Part shown: in pieces, positions 25,149-34,942 of the stretch
Layout of the letters: the number at the start of each line of letters is the position of its first letter
Position numbering within the stretch: position 1 is the stretch's first letter
Assembly: GCA_951394045.1 (NCBI GenBank)
Contig: OX595991.1
Location: forward strand, 682,001 to 746,000
Origin: Nitzschia sp. DOCU1
Lineage: Eukaryota > Bacillariophyta > Bacillariophyceae > Bacillariales > Bacillariaceae
DNA length: 64,000 bases
Direction of reading: 5' to 3'
Program-made: the position numbers and the translations under genes
Notes under the pieces: model-generated
What the model was told of the DNA's origin: nothing
Seen by the model: the letters and a program-made list of their open reading frames with translations, nothing else
Database searches by the model: none

Positions 25149-25764
25149 TGCCCTATCCCGGGGGTGACGATAAAGAAATAAAGACGATTGTAATTGTGAG
25201 ACCTATGTTATGTTCTATCGCTTGACTTCCAACAACAAGATTGACGAGAGGAAAGATTTTTGTCTTTCAAATATTTGCGACCGGTCGTTCATTTTGTGAA
25301 CGACTTTCCCTGCGCGTAAATAACGCGCATATATTTATCTATTCGAATATGTCGATTCGCCGATAGCGTCGCCTGTAACTAGGCGTCCCAAGTCTTGGCT
25401 AGCTACGACTCCTCGATACCCATGGTCTGAATTATTTCCTTGCCCTAAATACATCTCCTCTATTGGGCGATGAATATTTACTACTTAGATTGTAGGCATG
25501 CCGTTGGCAAGGGACTCTATGAGTTAGTCAAATGTTACTATGCAATACACTACAGAGCGCTTCCATGTGTAACGCTGCGACTCCTTTGATCGCTGCGTCG
25601 GTGCGCCGTCAGCGACGACGTCATCGTTCGTTCGCGTTCGTGTCCGTTAGCCGTCTGTACGTCCTCCGTCCAACGGACGACTCCGTTCGTCTATGACTAC
25701 TAAGACTACCAGCGTATGTGACTAAAAGGACTAAACTATTTATGCGTCTCTGTGGGGTATGGCA
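25149..25764 (-). repeat. Gypsy 5' LTR
   Basis: 616 bp; same length as the 3' LTR and identical by eye except one base. On the minus strand it should carry the element promoter. Confidence 0.95.
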
Positions 25765-25769
25765 TACAT
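25765..25769. repeat. Target-site duplication TACAT (right, gypsy)
   Basis: The partner of 20026-20030. Confidence 0.93.
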
Positions 25770-26738
25770 GCGCTTGACCTTGTGCTCAGCTCGATAAGTG
25801 AAGGTGGCTGCCTCATAAAACTTCTGAAGATGCTCATTTGCGATGTCTTTGGCCGTGTGTCCAGCAGCGAGGACCAGGTCGAGCTCATTGATTACAGTGG
25901 CGCCAAATCTTGGATGCCAATAGGCCCGGACGGCAAGAAATCCATCTGCATTATCCGCTTCCACATGCAGATATCCAAACCCATGAGGAACGACAGCGTT
26001 TTCCTTGGTGAATGGGTTGATCTTCAGAGAGCATGGGTTGTCCTCGGTGAAGGGAGTGTAGTCATGTAGGTACTCCTTTTGATCGGTCGCTGTGATCCCG
26101 GCACCTGTATCCATTTGACCACGTACCCCAATGTGTGCATCTGGATGGGTGGGGAATCCACGGGCCGGTCCCATATCAGTCCGAACAAATTGTGGGTGTG
26201 GGAGTCCCTCAGCAACGCCAAGATCAATTCGAACCGCATTGACTGCTTCTTGGAAATCCAATGCTCTCCCCGAGTCATGGGCGCATTCTGGAGAGTCTTG
26301 AAGGAAGTCTATGCGGCAGTCAAGGCCAGAGACATCATTATCAGCAGTGACGTCGATAGACACAGGAGCGGCAGTAGCAGCGGCAGCGTTCTCTTCGTCA
26401 TCGTCAACAGTTTCAACACAGGGGGCTCTCCCCGAATCGGAATCGGGAGGCTCAGGGTCCGGCAACGGCGCTCGAACCAGTTCTTCAGACGCAATACTAT
26501 CGTTTCCATCCTCGTGCTCAGGTGAATCAAAGAGCGCATCTCTCCCCGCATCAAAAGGTGAAGAATCCCCATTCAGCTTTTGAGGTGACAGAGAGGATGG
26601 GAGATTCGACGCAAGAACTGTTGCATCGTCACAGAAGTCGGCAAGAATAGCCTTGGACAACCTACCGTTAGGTAGTACCGACGTTGTCCGGCACCCACTT
26701 GGTCTGGAATGTTCAAATATACGGCGGCGCAGTCCCAA
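25765..26738 (-). CDS. Copia pol, 5' part: protease
   Basis: The 5' part of copia pol, 324 codons plus two bases before the gypsy insertion. The first 200 residues are acidic and of low complexity (many D, E, S, P). The aspartic protease site is MDTGAGIT (Asp about 210, near base 26111). The frame starts without a clear ATG close to the gag stop and lies in the -1 frame relative to gag, so expression probably needs a ribosomal frameshift, or the frame was damaged. After the last complete codon here the reading frame continues exactly at 20025 on the other side of the gypsy element. Confidence 0.85.
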
Positions 26739-26740
26739 AC

Positions 26741-28891
26741 TTAACCGCGGCCGCGCTGAAAATCCGAATCAGTGTCATAATCCGTGTCGGCGCCACTATC
26801 AGGATCATAACCGCCGACGAAATTCACAGAGGACATACGTTCCTTCGGAGGAGGCTTGAAGGTACGTGGGGAAGATTTACCCTTGCCCTTGGAAACCTTG
26901 TGGGGTACGGTGGCACGACTCTTGGAAGACGAGTCACTGAGCTTGTTCAGATCGTCGCGACGTAACATCTGGCAAAGACGCACATAATGCCCGCGGAGGA
27001 AAGATGTATTGTTGAGGACGGGGCAGTCTGCAAAAGTATGCTTTTGAGAGCAAACAATACAATCAGGGGCTTGGGCGTCAGATGGAGTCTCACGGAGCTG
27101 AAGCACAGAAGCACAGTAAACATAGTAGATCTTCTGGTCCGCTGGGTCCTCCGGTACTTCAATGCCATCAACATTGAAGACTGCGATAGTCCCGTCGTCG
27201 GAATCATCGCCATCGGTATCCGTTCCACCGGCAGATTCGTCTTCGGAAACACAAGCAACAGCATGAACCCGAACATTGCTGCTGGTGGTACTGAAGGGAC
27301 GACGATAAGTCTTGGCCGGACTAGCAGACTTGGACTTAGTCGAGGAGCGATTGGATCGCTCGACGGTAGTGTCGGGCCCGTCGGCAGACATCAGGATCTT
27401 CTGCAAGGTCTCAACAAGCTGGGGGCCCTTGTATTTGTACAAGAGAGCAGGCTGACGACGCTCGTCGCGAGTGAGCCGATTGAGATCGTGGGAGTAATTA
27501 CACCCGCTGATGAAGATGTCGACCTCTTCAGGGTCGTCCAGAGTCTTGTTGATATCCGAGATGTAAGCCCGAAGTTGCAGAAAATCATTGAAGATCAAGT
27601 AGTACTCCAGCAAGGTCAGCTTTCGTTGCTTGGGGTACGAAGTGATCAAAGTGGAGGGCTGATCATAGAAGGCTGGATGAGACTTCAAAAGGATCGCCTT
27701 GAGGGCGCGATATCCATCGCCTTCACAGGAACGAACAATGCCATGGAGTCGGCTGCCCGCTGGGAAGGTATTCTTACGAGCAAGAATGCGATGAATGATG
27801 CCAGTCATTCTCGAAATTGAGATCTCCATGCGCTTAGGGATATCGTCATCCGGGTCATCGCCAATCGTAAAACCATAATCACCACCATGGTCCTTGCGAA
27901 AACACCACAATGGGAGGGCGAAGAAACCATAATCGTGAAGAATTTGAACAAGGATATTGTACCATTGCCGAATCCCAGCGTGGGAGTCGTCTTCACAAGT
28001 GACTTGTGCCTTGAGAAGGGCCTTCTCATTCGGGTCCTGGACCATGATGAACATGGTTCCGTCAGCTAGAACCATTTTGTCGGGCGCTTCGAGGTGATAC
28101 ATGTTTCCACCACTGTATGGGCTGCGCACGGTGCTACCTAGGATCAATCCCTTCTTCCGCTTGTTGTCATAGCGGGTCTTGACATCCGAAGGAAAAGCAG
28201 CAGCATTGAATGTAAATAGCGTAGCGCTCGTCGACGCCGAAGTGGGAAGGACGGTAGTTCCGCTAGTCGTAGTCACTGGAACGGGAGCTTGAGGCGGATA
28301 TACCGTCGAAAAGGCTTGAGCAAGTTCCGCAGCGGTGGCAGGCTTCGGCATATTCTGAGCCATGAGCTGAATCAGTTGCGCAGTGGTTGGTGGAGCCGGA
28401 GCAGGCGCAGGCGCCGGAGGTGCGTTCATCGAGAAGTATCCCCAGTCCAAGTACGTAGGTACACCGTTTGGATCGTTGAAGTAGATGTGAGAAGTTGCAA
28501 TCACAATCTCAACAAAGTCACGTGGATCCTTGCGTTTGGAAGCGTAGGTGGCCGCTTCAAGCAATGATGCTCGGGACAAGCGGCGGTAGGATTGTCCCAT
28601 GTTCACACTCAATCCTGCACTGGTAATGAACGGAGTAATGGTTGCAACAGGATTCGTTGTTTGCCAAGCATAAGGAGCAATCATGTCCTCCACGATGGTT
28701 TTCCGGAGGACGTTGAGAAGGTCGTTGTCCCTTCTCAAGGTTGTTCGGCTGGCGTCGGTAAACAACAAATCGGCGTCCGGAACAGTTCCGGAATACAACA
28801 TGTTGAACTGTTTGGCAGCGTTCGGGTCTCGACCGTTCGAGTCGAAGCTGATCAGGAACTTCGTTACGGAAGTAAACGGATTCGATGTCAT
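26741..28891 (-). CDS. Copia gag
   Basis: A 716-residue frame. The ATG at 28891 is preferred over an upstream TTG. The N-terminal two thirds are helical nucleocapsid/capsid-like sequence with an APAPAPAP linker (about residue 165). Near residue 620 a zinc knuckle CIVCSQKHTFADC (C-x2-C-x3-H-x4-C) binds nucleic acid in gag proteins. The C-terminus is Lys/Ser-rich and then acidic, ending at TAA (26743-26741). It is large for a copia gag. The protease frame begins at or before this stop in the -1 frame. Confidence 0.85.
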   Translation of the reverse strand: MTSNPFTSVTKFLISFDSNGRDPNAAKQFNMLYSGTVPDADLLFTDASRTTLRRDNDLLNVLRKTIVEDMIAPYAWQTTNPVATITPFITSAGLSVNMGQSYRRLSRASLLEAATYASKRKDPRDFVEIVIATSHIYFNDPNGVPTYLDWGYFSMNAPPAPAPAPAPPTTAQLIQLMAQNMPKPATAAELAQAFSTVYPPQAPVPVTTTSGTTVLPTSASTSATLFTFNAAAFPSDVKTRYDNKRKKGLILGSTVRSPYSGGNMYHLEAPDKMVLADGTMFIMVQDPNEKALLKAQVTCEDDSHAGIRQWYNILVQILHDYGFFALPLWCFRKDHGGDYGFTIGDDPDDDIPKRMEISISRMTGIIHRILARKNTFPAGSRLHGIVRSCEGDGYRALKAILLKSHPAFYDQPSTLITSYPKQRKLTLLEYYLIFNDFLQLRAYISDINKTLDDPEEVDIFISGCNYSHDLNRLTRDERRQPALLYKYKGPQLVETLQKILMSADGPDTTVERSNRSSTKSKSASPAKTYRRPFSTTSSNVRVHAVACVSEDESAGGTDTDGDDSDDGTIAVFNVDGIEVPEDPADQKIYYVYCASVLQLRETPSDAQAPDCIVCSQKHTFADCPVLNNTSFLRGHYVRLCQMLRRDDLNKLSDSSSKSRATVPHKVSKGKGKSSPRTFKPPPKERMSSVNFVGGYDPDSGADTDYDTDSDFQRGRG

Positions 28892-29047
28892 TCTCAAAGT
28901 GAGAAGCAATTTTGACTCACGCGGTGGGACTTAGCTATCGTAGCTATCAACAAACTTTCCGACAGTACAGAAACTCGCTATCACTGCTGGACATGCAGAG
29001 ATGCGACTCGTAGTTGTCTGAATGAGGATTGATTGGGCTTCGTAACC
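28892..29047 (-). promoter_or_regulatory. Copia leader and candidate primer-binding site
   Basis: This is the untranslated leader between the 5' LTR and gag. The bases directly after the LTR on the minus strand read GGTTACGAAGCCCAATC. They lack the TGG expected for priming by a tRNA 3' end. Their complement resembles a tRNA anticodon arm, which would fit the half-tRNA priming known for Drosophila copia; this is inference. Confidence 0.4.
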
Positions 29048-29248
29048 TGTCGAAGTGCTCCTTTGGTCTCCCAGACAATGCAATGCAATTGTTGAAAGTG
29101 GTAAAAGAGTGAGCTAACTTTAGAGAGGGATTTTACTCGGCATGCAGAAGTAGCCGTTGCCTCATTCTTCGGATTCTCCGGAAGATTCCCCACGTCCCCG
29201 AGCTTCCGTGGCGTCTGTCGTGGATACGGTGAATTGACTCGTTCGACA
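29048..29248 (-). repeat. Copia 5' LTR
   Basis: 201 bp; the same as the left LTR plus an eight-base insertion (ACGTCCCC, about 29191-29198). Confidence 0.93.
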
Positions 29249-29253
29249 AAATG
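29249..29253. repeat. Target-site duplication AAATG (right, copia)
   Basis: The partner of 16165-16169. Confidence 0.85.
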
Positions 29254-29471
29254 TTCTCTGCCCAGCTGAAAGTCTCGGTAGTCTTCTCGAATGTTAGATT
29301 CTTTCCAGCCCTGCTCGACCCCTCTCAAGAACGTCACGTGAAGCACATTGTTTGGATGCAGCTAGGCTGAGCTGGATCTTGTTGTTGAACACAGCTATAC
29401 GCTCCCTCTGCCCAATCAAGGAAGCCCGAAGCAAATAATGGCACGGCGTTCCGGTATGGCATCATCTTTTT

Positions 29472-30737
29472 TCAAAACGATTCTAGCCACTCAATGTCCA
29501 GAGACCAATACCTCTTCATTCGTATTGGTGACACGGGCGAGACTTTTGCCATGTGTAACGCCGTTGAAACTCGAAACCACGGACTGGCGAATGTGCCAAT
29601 CAGGAAATCGGAGGAGAGGATTGTTTTCAACGTATCGATATCGATTGTCCCTGGATCTTTCTTTTGAGAACTTTCACCCCAAGAAGTAACGACCTTCCAC
29701 CCGTCCTGTTCAAAGGATGCATTCGGAAGGGACGGACGAAGATGTTCCTCAGATTCATCGGCAGAAACGATTACTACAGCAAACGTCCACTCAGATATAG
29801 CATGGTACTCAGTTCTGGCATCCCTGTGATCACTGCGAATGTGGTTACAAATGGCACGAATTCGTTCCCACTCATGGGTTTTGTTGCTATCTCGGGCAAA
29901 CTTCTCCCTCAAATTGTGCTGCGCAGTCCGATCCCAAACGAATGTCACGCTGGGAGAATTCATAGGAACACCACGATCCTCATCACCATCCTGTGGGAAG
30001 CTAGCAGCGTAAAGATACTGCAGATTTTGGGCTCGTATCCAAAACGATCCCCAAGCCCGTTCCTGGGGTAGACCGGAATCCAACAGCCAAGATTTGGGCC
30101 AAGGCCAATCGGTAATATTTACTAAAGAGACCACTGGTTCTGGACCATAGTAAAGCGTATTGAAAAAGTCGCTCTTGTGCTCTTGTATGCCCCGTTGAAG
30201 CGACGAGGCGGGGGCGCCATGAACCGAAGACTCGGGATGAACGTAGTTGCCAGAGGGAGAGCAACGGCTGGCACTAGCCACCTCCATCAATCGACAATAC
30301 AATCGATGTTCCGTAAAGCCACAAAACGTTCGATCCTCATTGTTCGAAATAATCATCAGCAAACGTCTTTCCGTCGACACTGCCACTTTCAGAGCCTTCG
30401 CTAGGATCTCGAACGATTCAATCCAAGACAAAGGCTTGCCATCGTAGGGTATCGTAAAGGCAAGAATGCGAGAGCAATCTAGCGGACTTTCTAGTCGCGT
30501 TCGTAGATAAGTCTGAAATTCTTCAGCCGCCTTTGTTTGCTCCTGTATTACGATGGAATCCAGATTCTTGGCGATGCTTTCTTCCTTCTTGGTAACTCTT
30601 GATTCTTGAAAATTGCTCTGCTGGCTCGATTGCGAGTATCCAGGTTCTGTCAAACACTGCGGTGACCAGAGGTATCCCAGAACAAAGCACAGAGAAACCA
30701 CAAAGAAATAGGCAAAAGAATCCGAACGAAACGGCAT
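29472..30737 (-). CDS. Type II membrane protein, fucosyltransferase-like
   Basis: Intronless, 421 residues. A short basic N-terminus is followed by one hydrophobic helix (about 8-25), then a Gln/Ser/Glu-rich stem: the layout of a Golgi type II glycosyltransferase. The C-terminal motif SSDFLIGTFASPWFRVSTALHM resembles the C-terminal block of alpha-1,6-fucosyltransferases (GT23, FUT8/NodZ type), which reads S-A-D-F-L-x-x-T-F-S-S-x-x-x-R-V. The FUT8 basic motif H-x-R-R-T-D is not obvious; a WDRTAQ sequence sits in the comparable place. Core-fucosyl transfer to N-glycans is therefore a weak inference, and another GDP-sugar transferase is equally possible. The copia element lies about 220 bp beyond its stop codon. 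Confidence 0.5.
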   Translation of the reverse strand: MPFRSDSFAYFFVVSLCFVLGYLWSPQCLTEPGYSQSSQQSNFQESRVTKKEESIAKNLDSIVIQEQTKAAEEFQTYLRTRLESPLDCSRILAFTIPYDGKPLSWIESFEILAKALKVAVSTERRLLMIISNNEDRTFCGFTEHRLYCRLMEVASASRCSPSGNYVHPESSVHGAPASSLQRGIQEHKSDFFNTLYYGPEPVVSLVNITDWPWPKSWLLDSGLPQERAWGSFWIRAQNLQYLYAASFPQDGDEDRGVPMNSPSVTFVWDRTAQHNLREKFARDSNKTHEWERIRAICNHIRSDHRDARTEYHAISEWTFAVVIVSADESEEHLRPSLPNASFEQDGWKVVTSWGESSQKKDPGTIDIDTLKTILSSDFLIGTFASPWFRVSTALHMAKVSPVSPIRMKRYWSLDIEWLESF

Positions 30738-32232
30738 CTTGCCGGGCGACGATTTAAGCGCCCCACGCTACAAGTCAGACTCCAACAACGTATCGCAGAA
30801 CCACTGGGACTCCTCGCATCGATGTCATTCACTCTTGAATATCCAGTTCAACGATGATCATATTACTCTCTGGCACATCGTTACGGTAAAAAGCGTAATT
30901 GGGTAATTGTGCGGATCTGACGGCAAAGGAATGGATGAACCACCTTTCCTCATCGGCGACAGGGAGACCGCTTATTCGGCCCGTCGAAGTTGGCGGCATC
31001 TTTCACTCGCGCCGCGTCTGCAGCCGGCCGCGACGCGCGATCATAGAATGAATCGTTCGAATCGAATCAAAATACAGCCCCGCGTCCGGGATTCGCCATC
31101 ACCATGAAGCAGAACACTTCTCAATCCCGGTTAGCGACTTACGAAGACGACCTACAGGCGCCTTTTTGGTCTTCATCCTTGCATCCATCGCTATGTTGAT
31201 CTACCTTTTGAGGCGATGCCGATTGATGGAGAAATGTACGGTATTACCGGCAGGCAACTTCCTGTTTGACTGGCTGTTCAGTATTGCAAACCAGAGTTCT
31301 TTTACAACACTACTGAATGGACCGCTCTACGAAGAAGAAGCAAGGAGGCATCACCGGTATCGTAGCTATAGCCGAGGCAAGCATAAGAGAAAGTAGCAGT
31401 AGCAGTTGTTGTTGTTATAGAGGAACCTACCTTCTAGCTACTACTATCATTTCATCCACCCTTTGCAGTTCTTCATAGCGGACCATGATGGTGAAAACGC
31501 AATTTCTCCCGATCTGCACGGCGGAAGCAAATTCCGCCGCTGCGCTTTCCCTCCGAAGACGAAGAATGTTGTTCGTTGTAGTTGATGACATTGTGGATGG
31601 GGATTCGTTTTGGTCAACTATGTTGTTGTATAATAGGTATGGTTTGTCCCCAGTTCGGATTGTTGACAACTGTCAAACTGTGAAGAAGGGAATGACACCG
31701 CAAAAACTACCAATATATTTTACTTGTATGTCGAACGAAGACGGAGAAGAGCTAGAGTCTTTTTAGCGTCGAAAAACATAAGCCCCATTGATGACTCGTT
31801 TTCCCGCCAAATTATTACCCCTTTTAAAAAGATCCAAAGCCTACAAAAATTGATATTAATAAAACTGGAACCAGCTAAGGGGTTAATGAGACAATAGCTC
31901 AGAACAGCAAATAACGCGTTGGGTCTTTAGTCGTCATCAAATACACGATCGGTTCGGCTACAGCAAGAATTGCAAGTAGAGGCGTCGGGTCCGCGGCCGT
32001 AGTGTACCGTACTAACACTCCCGTCGGCAACGAGGAGTACTGTACCCCGACAGGCGGGAAGTGTGATAACGGGTGCGGTTCCATTATCCCGACCGACCCA
32101 ATAAACTTGCACTTCTGCCGAAGCGCTACTTCCATTTGTGAAGTATTATAATCTTGAAAGACAAGCTACTCTCTCCGACCACTCTCTGTTGGATACGAAA
32201 GCTTATAAACCTTCCGCATCATTAAAAACATC
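30738..32232. other. Gene-poor stretch, about 1.5 kb
   Basis: It holds the upstream regions of the flanking genes. One patch (about 31924-32143, minus strand) looks coding but lacks a start. Small open frames at 31166-31396 and 31485-31766 have no recognisable features. A GTAGCAGTAGCAGTTGTTGTTGTT simple repeat lies near 31395. Confidence 0.5.
31924..32143 (-). pseudogene. Coding-like fragment, no start codon
   Basis: In one minus-strand frame about 70 codons read as soluble-protein-like sequence (VYWVGRDNGTAPVITLPAC, then a TVLLVADGSVSTVHYGRG stretch and a Cys-rich end) before TAA near 31927. A stop closes the frame upstream at about 32143 and no ATG is placed sensibly. It could be a terminal exon or a decayed gene. 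No family was recognised. Confidence 0.25.
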
Positions 32233-33387
32233 ATGACAGCCAAATTGACGACCCCTCGCTCCATCCTCAAGTCGGAAAATCAAGGTTTCAACAGCGGCGT
32301 TGGCAAGAAGGTTTTCTTTGATGAAATTATGATTCAGGAATACCCAATCATCCTGGGTGACAACCCCGCTGTGTACGTTTGATAATGATGCTGTCTGCCT
32401 TTCTCCAACGGATTGTTGCCGATTGGAAGAAGACATGGACGAAAATGACGCTCGACGTGAAATTGTTACTCACAATGGCTTTTTTCTCCTTCGAATCCTC
32501 GCATGGACTGCAGGTCGTCTGGTGCACCCGTCACGATCGACTGGAAGTATTCAAATGCCTCTACTGTAGACCTGGACTTCTTTGAATATTGTCGGACTCC
32601 TCAGCGAAGACATCGTAAGAAGTTGATTCTCTCCGTACGTCGGCGGGCAGGATTGTAAGTAATTTCTTTTTGCAGTACGAAACAACGGTTGTTCATTGGC
32701 GGATTCTCTTGGGCGAATTACTTTTGCGTTTACCCGATTCATGCTCACAAATCTTCTTATTCTCTTGCTTCCTTACTATTATTTCGCACCAACTTCAGTT
32801 TGTTGGCCTCTGGTTATTCTTTGGAAGATATTGCAAATGCAACAATGGATGCCGAAAATACCAAGAAAATGCGTGCCGAGTCGCTCAAGAGTGCAGGATG
32901 GGCCAATCCATGGGAGTTGCTCAACGGAGCCGTCGAAACTACTGGTGCGGCCTTGAAGAGAGCGGACGTTCTGGGGGTAGGTGCTGGAGTCGGTACGGTA
33001 GTTGGTGCGGGTGTCAAGGGCGTCAACACTGTCGTTGGAGTTGGAGCCGACTTGACGGTCAAAACAGGAAAGATGCTGGTCGACGGAGCAATGACAAGTA
33101 CGCGAGCAGTGACAGGTGTAGGAAACAATCTCGTCGTAAAGCCTGTCGGAAAAGTGGTCACTACCACCGGAAAGGTGGTTACTTCTGGGGTGACGCAGAC
33201 GGGGAAGGCCATCGGAACCGGCATCACAAGTACCGGCCGTGCGATGGGAAATGTCATGAGCTCTACAGGTCGCGCTCTTTCCTTCATAGTGGGTGGACCT
33301 CAGCAGGAGCCACTCGAAGCTGGGAAACGATCGCCCAAGCGTGAATTGAGCCCCAAGCGCTCAACGACAGCTATCGATGTGCAATGA
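32233..33387 (+). CDS. Protein with 11-residue amphipathic repeats
   Basis: Three exons: 32233-32372, 32514-32654 and 32799-33387, with GT-AG introns of 141 nt (32373-32513) and 144 nt (32655-32798), longer than others in this window; 289 residues. The first two exons rebuild a motif known from many stramenopile proteins: a hydrophobic-acidic FDEIMIQEYPIILGDNP stretch followed by SSGAPVTIDW. The third exon supplies FLLASGYSLEDIANA. The C-terminal half is built of Gly/Thr/Val-rich units; the last four are in exact 11-residue register, each starting with TG(K/R), and the pattern decays upstream. Eleven-residue periodicity is the hallmark of amphipathic helices in synucleins, perilipins and LEA proteins that bind membranes or lipid droplets. 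Binding to a lipid surface is inferred. No signal peptide or transmembrane helix is present. Confidence 0.7.
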
Positions 33388-34118
33388 TTATTAAATAAGA
33401 ATTGCAATAGCCAAGGGCTGTGGATACCACAGCACGTTGGCAACGCGCAAGTTACGACTGGGTAGAGACTTCAATGTTATTTCCACACCCCAAATGTCCG
33501 AAACAACACACATGAATAAAACTATAGATCAACAATAGCGATTTCAAGACAAGCATCGCTGCAGGTACATGTTATTGCCTGACCGTAAAGCACTCATTTA
33601 CTCGGCAACTTACTGCTGCATTGACCGAGCTACAAGTGCGATGATGAATGATGAATTTTCATCTAGCTATACCCTCTAGTCTGGTTTGCCTAGAAGCGAA
33701 AGGAGTGAGGATACTCGCACTCTTCGCTGTTTCAGTAGTAATAGTTCGAGTCGAGTCGGAGGAAGCGGAGTAGCCTTCGCTCTTTTCTTCCGCCTTTTCG
33801 ATTTTCTTCCCTCGGCGGGCTACAAAGGAACGCGGGGGGCGGCCGGACGGCGAGCGGCGATTGGATCCAATCACAGTACAGTCGAACTACTCGAACTCGT
33901 TGAATGGCCAGCGCGGCGGCGCGAAGTCGATGGCATCACTGGTCGAATGTATCAACTGTCGGCCAGATTTCGATCGAGAAAGATCTCGGTGGCTGCATTT
34001 CCCACCACAGAAAACGAGAAAGATTTCCACCCTCGTCATTGACGACAGAAGGCCACAATCCTCCTCCTGCTTCCTTTTCACAAAAGTACTCGCCTGTCTA
34101 TTCAAGCTTGTGCAAAGA
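33388..34118. other. Intergenic region upstream of the MAM33-like gene
   Basis: 731 bp. Open frames read through it but lack motifs, and the frame that continues into the next gene has an implausible N-terminus before 34119. It contains the 3' flank of the 11-mer gene and the promoter of the next. Confidence 0.5.
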
Positions 34119-34877
34119 ATGAAAGTTGCCGAATCCATGTTCCGACGAGCCCTTCCCCTGGCGAGGGGAATTGTCGCCAAGCGCGCTTTTCAGCCGTCGA
34201 AAGCTGCACTAGCTGTCCTACAGCGCCAATCTCCGGCGGCTAGCTGTGCTACGTTTGTGGCACGTCCGTTTTCTTCCGATGTACAGCAAAGTTTGATCGA
34301 TATTCTTGCTAGAGAAGCAGCTGAAGAGAAAGACAGTGGTAACATGGAGATGCCGCCTGATCTGGCAGACCTCAAGTCCACTTTGGAGAAGAACTGGAAA
34401 ATCGTCGAGGATGGAGCGGTAACGAATCTTTTCATGAAGGACAAAAAGGTTCAAGTTTCCTTCCATTGCCAAGATGCCGTGGAAGAGGCCGAGCAATACT
34501 ACGAGGAGGATGGCGAACAGGAGGAAGAATCGGCGGCTCCGGTACGATTCTGTGTTACCGTTGCCAAAGCTGGCAAGACTTTGGTTATCAACTGTGTCAG
34601 CGAGTTCGGGGCAGCGAGAATTGAAGGTGTCATGACAAGCGCAAGCGAACCAAATGCTATCCATGCCAACCAAGGTGAGGTCCCTGACAAGGCACAATAT
34701 CAAGGTCCTGACTTTTTGGATCTAGCCGAAGACTTGCAAGGTGCCTTCTTGGACTACCTGGAAACTGAGTGTGGCATCAATTCTGATGTGGCAAGCTTTG
34801 TTGCCATGTACACCGACTACCGAGAACAAATGCAATATGTGCAATTCTTGAAGGATGCACAAGGTATCATCTCCTAG
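34119..34877 (+). CDS. MAM33/p32 family mitochondrial matrix protein
   Basis: Intronless, 252 residues from the ATG that yields a mitochondrial presequence: basic and hydroxylated with no acids (MFRRALPLARGIVAKRAFQ), ending near a RPFSS site at about residue 54. The upstream in-frame ATG is rejected because the added 86 residues have no such character. The mature part follows the MAM33/gC1qBP layout: an N-terminal helix (LIDILAREAAEE), a seven-stranded beta sheet beginning with the NWKIVEDGAVTNLFMKDKKVQVSFHCQ strands, an acidic loop (EEDGEQEEE), and two C-terminal helices (LQGAFLDYLETECGI, VASFVAMYTDYREQMQYVQFLKDAQ). Family members form acidic doughnut-shaped trimers and support mitochondrial ribosomes and respiration. 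It lies 65 bp from the convergent C2 gene. Confidence 0.9.
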   Translation: MKVAESMFRRALPLARGIVAKRAFQPSKAALAVLQRQSPAASCATFVARPFSSDVQQSLIDILAREAAEEKDSGNMEMPPDLADLKSTLEKNWKIVEDGAVTNLFMKDKKVQVSFHCQDAVEEAEQYYEEDGEQEEESAAPVRFCVTVAKAGKTLVINCVSEFGAARIEGVMTSASEPNAIHANQGEVPDKAQYQGPDFLDLAEDLQGAFLDYLETECGINSDVASFVAMYTDYREQMQYVQFLKDAQGIIS

Positions 34878-34942
34878 AATAAATGACTCAATGACTAGCA
34901 GAAAATTTGTCAAAGCGTAATATGAACATGGCTTTTTGAGTA

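Noticed and set aside
28981..29346. A minus-strand frame crossing the copia 5' LTR
   Set aside because: LTR sequence read in one frame; no independent support.
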